Shown here: in pieces, positions 23,035-26,215 of the stretch | Numbering within the stretch: position 1 is the first letter of the stretch | How the letters are laid out: every line of letters starts with the position of its first letter | Notes under the pieces: generated by a model | The model's input: the letters and a program-made list of their open reading frames with translations, nothing else | Databases searched by the model: none | What the model was told of the DNA's origin: nothing | Assembly: GCA_900547285.1 (NCBI GenBank) | Contig: URGF01000008.1 | Coordinates: 1 to 26,215 of the forward strand | Reading direction: 5' to 3' | DNA: 26,215 bases | Source: an uncultured Collinsella sp. | Lineage (GTDB): Bacteria; Actinomycetota; Coriobacteriia; Coriobacteriales; Coriobacteriaceae | Position numbers and translations under genes: made by a program

Positions 23035-25600
23035 ATTTGCCCTTGGGCTTGCTGGCGTAGAACTTCTTCTTTTTGAGCTTGCCGGCAGGAGAGGGTTTGC
23101 CGGCAAAGTTCGACTTGCCGTTGCCGGCCTGCGCGTGCGCGGGTACTGCCGCACGGGGCTTGCGGGCCTCGGGATTGCGCAGTTCCTCGGTTCGCTCTGC
23201 AATCTCCTCGGCGCTAAAGCCGACCTCGGCCATGGCATCCTCGATGGGCAGGCGGCGCACGATATAGCAGTGGTGCACCTTCTGGTTGCGCGCGAAGTCC
23301 TCGGGGATGGTCTGTGCCGTAATGTCCTCCAGCACGACGCCCGCGCGCGCGAGCTTGCGCGTTTCGGGGCGGAAGCCGCGCAGGTTGCAGCTAAAGATGG
23401 CATGGCCGCCCTGTGCGAGCAGGCGCGACACGCCGGCCAAAAGCTCAACATGGTCGCGCTGGACATCCCAGGTGCGACGGCCCATCTTGGACGAGTTCGA
23501 GAACGTGGGCGGGTCGACAAAGATCAGGTCCCAGCGGTTGCGCGTCTGGCGCTGGTCGCGAATCCAGGCGAGCACGTCGTCGCGCACAAAATGATGCTGC
23601 GGACCCACAAAGCCGTTCTGGCGCATATTGCGCTCGGCCCAGTCCAGATAGGTGTTGGAGAGGTCGACCGTCACAGTCTCCTCGACGCCGCCGTCTGCCG
23701 CATAGCAGGTGGCGGTGCCGGTGTAGGCAAACAGGTTGAGGAAGCGGCGCGCCTGCTTGGCGTGCTCGCGCACCAGGTTGCGGGTGACGCGGTGATCCAG
23801 GAAGATGCCGACGTCCAGATAGTCGTCAAAGTTGACGGCAAAGGTAAGGCCGCCCTCTTCGATAAGCGGCAGACGACGGCGTGCGATATTGGCTCGCTCG
23901 CCTGATGCGCCCTTACCGGCGCCCTGCTTGCCGTACTGCGAGCCGCCGCGCGAACGCATGCGGGCCTTGGCGTGCACGTGTTCGGCGGGAACATCTAGGA
24001 TGCGCGGCGCGATGGCCAGAATGTCGAGCATACGGGCCTGGGCCAGTGCGGGGTCGATGGTCTTGGGCGCGGCGTATTCGGCGATGACGAGCCAGCGGCC
24101 CGGCGTCTGCGGGCAGCCCTCGTACAGATCGATGGCGGCGGAGTAATCGGGCAGGTCGGCATCGTAGACGCGGTAGCAGCTCACGCCCTCGCGCTTTGCC
24201 CACTTGCGACGCAGGCGTGCGTTCTTGCGCAGGCGGTTGGCGAACTGCTCGGACCCGGGGATGAGCACGGGCAGCGGCTTGCCGCCGCCCAGGTCGAGCG
24301 TGGCGGCAGGTTCGGGCATGGCGGGGGCGGCGCCTTCGTCGTTGGCTTCGTTGGCATCCGCAATCTCGGCCTCGGCATCCGCGCTGGTCGCAGCCTCAAA
24401 CGCTGCGGCGGCGTGGTCGAGCGAAGGCCAGACTTCGACGGTCGCCTCTTCGTTATTGGGCATGATGGCGATCGAGCGCTCGGGCTCGGCGTGGAGCGCG
24501 CGGGCCAGCAATCCGTCGCGGGTGAGCGCGGCGACCGGCGCGGCGGTGAGCTCAGGCGCGCGGCGCAGTTCGCCGATCAGCGTCATGGCGTCGTGCATGA
24601 GCGAAAGCGGGGTCTCGGTCGTGTCCGCGACCAGGGCGGCACCGGCAACGGCACCTGCGTGGTCCAGCACGGTGGCGGGCTTGGCGGCACAAAAGTCGAC
24701 AAAACGCTTGTAGCCGGCGCACTTGACCATGCGCTCGGCAGTCTTGCGGGCGGCGGGGTCGATGTCTACGGCCACGATGCGCGCCTGGCGCTCGCGCGCT
24801 GCCGCCTCGCGTTCGCGCGCCTCGGCAAGCAGCTGCTCCCACAGAGCGGCGTCGTGCAGCTGCCAGCCCTCAAAGCCCCAGCGCTCGCGTGCGGCGCCCG
24901 GGGCGCGGTCGGTCAGAATGTTTACGGCTTCCAGCAACAGGCCGCCGCCGGCGCACGAGGCATCGACCAGCGTGGGCAGGGCCTCGTTCTCGTAGTCGTC
25001 GGCCGTCAACTCGCGCTCGCACAGTGCGGTCCAGCCGACCTGCGCCAGCACCAGGGCGGCGTAGTCGGGGCGCAGCACGTGCGCGCCCTCGCCGGCGCGG
25101 GTCGCTGCGGGCGGCAGGCGTTTGAACAGCGGGTCGCCCGAAAGGTCCAGGCTGATGCTCGCGCGGCGCTGGCGCAGCGAAAGCAACAGGTGAACGTCGG
25201 GATCGGCGGCGTCGACATCGGCGCGACGGCCCGTGGTCTCGGCCAGACGGTCGCACAGCGCGTCCTTGGCGCGCAGGGCCGAGAAACGCGTGTTGCGCAG
25301 CTGCTCGGTCACGCCGCGGGCGGTGATGGCGATGGTGGCGCCGGGGCGGATGATGGTCTCCCAGGTGATGTCGTAAACGCTGTCGTACAGCTCATCGGCA
25401 TCCTGCGCCTCAAAGCGCCCGAGTACCACGAACACACGGCTCGCCAGGCGCGACCACAGACAGGCGCGGTAGCCTTCTTCGAGCTCGCCCTCAAACGTGG
25501 CGCGGCCCTTCAGCCGGCGAACATGCGAAAGCCCGAGGCGTTTAAGCTCATCGGCGAGTGCGGACTCAAAGCCCTCGGGGCAGCTTGCGTAAAATTCCAT
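23033..25600 (-). CDS. rlmKL: RlmKL-type 23S rRNA guanine methyltransferase, first domain degenerate
   Basis: This 855-aa protein has an N-terminal THUMP RNA-binding domain (about 45-155), an RlmL-type methyltransferase region (about 165-385), an acidic Ala-rich linker (about 400-440) and an RlmK-type methyltransferase domain. The RlmK part looks intact: FANRLRKNARLRRKWAKREG, NLFAYTGTATCYAA, and DPPTFSNSSK with Asp696. In E. coli it makes m7G2069. The RlmL part, which makes m2G2445, has DASCAGGG (213-220) where DPMCGSGT is expected and VADTTETP (about 323-330) where NPPYG is expected. It probably no longer methylates. A Lys-rich tail (ending KKKKFYASKPKGK) is an extension. The ATG follows GAGAGG and the gene is divergent from the HAD gene. 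Confidence 0.92.
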   Translation of the reverse strand: MEFYASCPEGFESALADELKRLGLSHVRRLKGRATFEGELEEGYRACLWSRLASRVFVVLGRFEAQDADELYDSVYDITWETIIRPGATIAITARGVTEQLRNTRFSALRAKDALCDRLAETTGRRADVDAADPDVHLLLSLRQRRASISLDLSGDPLFKRLPPAATRAGEGAHVLRPDYAALVLAQVGWTALCERELTADDYENEALPTLVDASCAGGGLLLEAVNILTDRAPGAARERWGFEGWQLHDAALWEQLLAEAREREAAARERQARIVAVDIDPAARKTAERMVKCAGYKRFVDFCAAKPATVLDHAGAVAGAALVADTTETPLSLMHDAMTLIGELRRAPELTAAPVAALTRDGLLARALHAEPERSIAIMPNNEEATVEVWPSLDHAAAAFEAATSADAEAEIADANEANDEGAAPAMPEPAATLDLGGGKPLPVLIPGSEQFANRLRKNARLRRKWAKREGVSCYRVYDADLPDYSAAIDLYEGCPQTPGRWLVIAEYAAPKTIDPALAQARMLDILAIAPRILDVPAEHVHAKARMRSRGGSQYGKQGAGKGASGERANIARRRLPLIEEGGLTFAVNFDDYLDVGIFLDHRVTRNLVREHAKQARRFLNLFAYTGTATCYAADGGVEETVTVDLSNTYLDWAERNMRQNGFVGPQHHFVRDDVLAWIRDQRQTRNRWDLIFVDPPTFSNSSKMGRRTWDVQRDHVELLAGVSRLLAQGGHAIFSCNLRGFRPETRKLARAGVVLEDITAQTIPEDFARNQKVHHCYIVRRLPIEDAMAEVGFSAEEIAERTEELRNPEARKPRAAVPAHAQAGNGKSNFAGKPSPAGKLKKKKFYASKPKGK

Positions 25601-25615
25601 GGGTGACCTCTCTGG

Positions 25616-25644
25616 TTGCGTCGCTCCATTATATGATGGATACT
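25616..25644 (+). promoter_or_regulatory. Probable promoter of the HAD gene, overlapping an rlmKL -10
   Basis: TTGCGT at 25616-25621 and GATACT at 25639-25644 are 17 bp apart on the + strand, giving a start about 25 bp before the HAD ATG. The complement of 25628-25633 reads TATAAT and could be the -10 of the divergent rlmKL promoter, although its -35 is poor. If both work, polymerases would compete for this site. Confidence 0.5.
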
Positions 25645-25675
25645 TCGTTTACTCTCGCCCCCGAAAGGAACCCAT

Positions 25676-26215
25676 ATGATTGATGCGTGCCCCGATTCCG
25701 CCGTGCTCTTTTTTGACGTGGACGGCACGCTGACGTCGTTCGATCCCGACAACATGACCGACAAGGACTTTTCGGCGGTTTGCCCCTCGCAGGCGGTCGT
25801 CGAGGCGTTTCATCGCCTGCGCAATGCGGGTCACCAGGCATTTATCTGCACGGGTCGTCCCTTGTGGCTGATTGCCGATGGTCTGCGTGCTTTGGAGCCT
25901 GCGGGTGTCGTTGCCATGGCGGGAGCGACGCTCGAGGTCGAGGGCCGCGTGGTGCATGAGGACTGCTTTGACGAGGACGTTATTGAGGAGCTTGCGCGCC
26001 GTATGGCCGCGGCAGGGATTGAGGCCTTTTTCGAGACCAACGTGGCTACTTTTGCCCTGGAACCCGCGGGTGTTGAGCAGTCGTCTCTGATCGGCACTTC
26101 TGTGGTGCACAGCACCGAGGAAATGCGCGTCGACGGCAGTCTGCGCGTGGGCAAGGTATGCCTCAGTGTGCCCAGTTTGGCTCGCGTGGCCAACGATGAC
26201 GGCTTTATCGATCGC
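25676..26215 (+). CDS. Cof-type HAD phosphatase, 5' part
   Basis: The frame is open from ATG 25676 to the window end (180 codons seen) and continues beyond it. The HAD nucleophile motif FFDVDGTLT gives Asp14 and Asp16. HQAFICTGRPLW is motif II (with its Thr) and a C2-type cap domain begins after about residue 80, as in Cof/sugar-phosphate phosphatases. The ATG is preceded by AAAGGA. Such enzymes are cytoplasmic and hydrolyse small phosphate esters such as sugar phosphates or flavin precursors; the substrate is not clear here. The C-terminal motifs are outside the window. Confidence 0.88.
   Translation, partial: MIDACPDSAVLFFDVDGTLTSFDPDNMTDKDFSAVCPSQAVVEAFHRLRNAGHQAFICTGRPLWLIADGLRALEPAGVVAMAGATLEVEGRVVHEDCFDEDVIEELARRMAAAGIEAFFETNVATFALEPAGVEQSSLIGTSVVHSTEEMRVDGSLRVGKVCLSVPSLARVANDDGFIDR

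Overview
The window is high-GC, gene-dense bacterial DNA with strong GGAGG-type ribosome sites, many intergenic palindromes and an LPxTG-like surface protein. Gene content, codon style and the palindrome families suggest a Gram-positive gut actinobacterium of the Coriobacteriia, most like Collinsella. This assignment is an inference from memory, not a search.

Layout. 1-503: no gene, but a terminator, a nested inverted-repeat element and the lemA terminator. 504-1055 (-): LemA-family membrane protein. 1267-1849 (+): TetR-type regulator broken by a frameshift. 1853-1942 (-): tRNA-Ser(UGA). 1994-3775 (+): a single reading frame joining the tRNA adenosine deaminase TadA to a glycerate kinase. 3776-4651: intergenic block with three palindromic elements and the 4.5S SRP RNA (ffs) with its own promoter. 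4652-8392 (+): a heterodimeric ABC exporter pair, the first half carrying a degenerate ATPase site. 8514-9071 (+): flavodoxin-family protein resembling BilS.

9072-14642 is the most unusual part. One large secreted, wall-anchored protein (9873-13961) is bracketed on each side by an array of 14-16-bp motifs in strictly alternating orientation. The motifs are about 31 bp apart, giving a 61-62-bp period. Outside each array sits one copy of a 129-bp palindromic element, the two copies being in inverted orientation. The copies share a nearly identical 70-bp core, while their arms differ in sequence but remain self-complementary, which points to selection on structure.

14643-16943 (-): LTA-synthase-family sulfatase-fold membrane enzyme. 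17157-18032 (+): nitroreductase-family protein. 18192-20483 (+): Kup potassium transporter followed by a 64-aa membrane protein. 20595-22938 (+): a KdpDE-like two-component system whose kinase lacks the KdpD N-terminal domain, with no kdpFABC in the window. 23033-25600 (-): RlmKL-type 23S rRNA methyltransferase whose first catalytic domain appears to have lost its key motifs. 25676-26215 (+): start of a Cof-type HAD phosphatase running off the end.

Functionally the window mixes translation and RNA genes (tRNA-Ser, tadA, ffs, rlmKL), envelope functions (LemA, ABC exporter, surface protein, LTA synthase) and a potassium cluster (kup, small membrane protein, KdpDE-like pair). No mobile-element recombinase, phage gene or CRISPR array was found.
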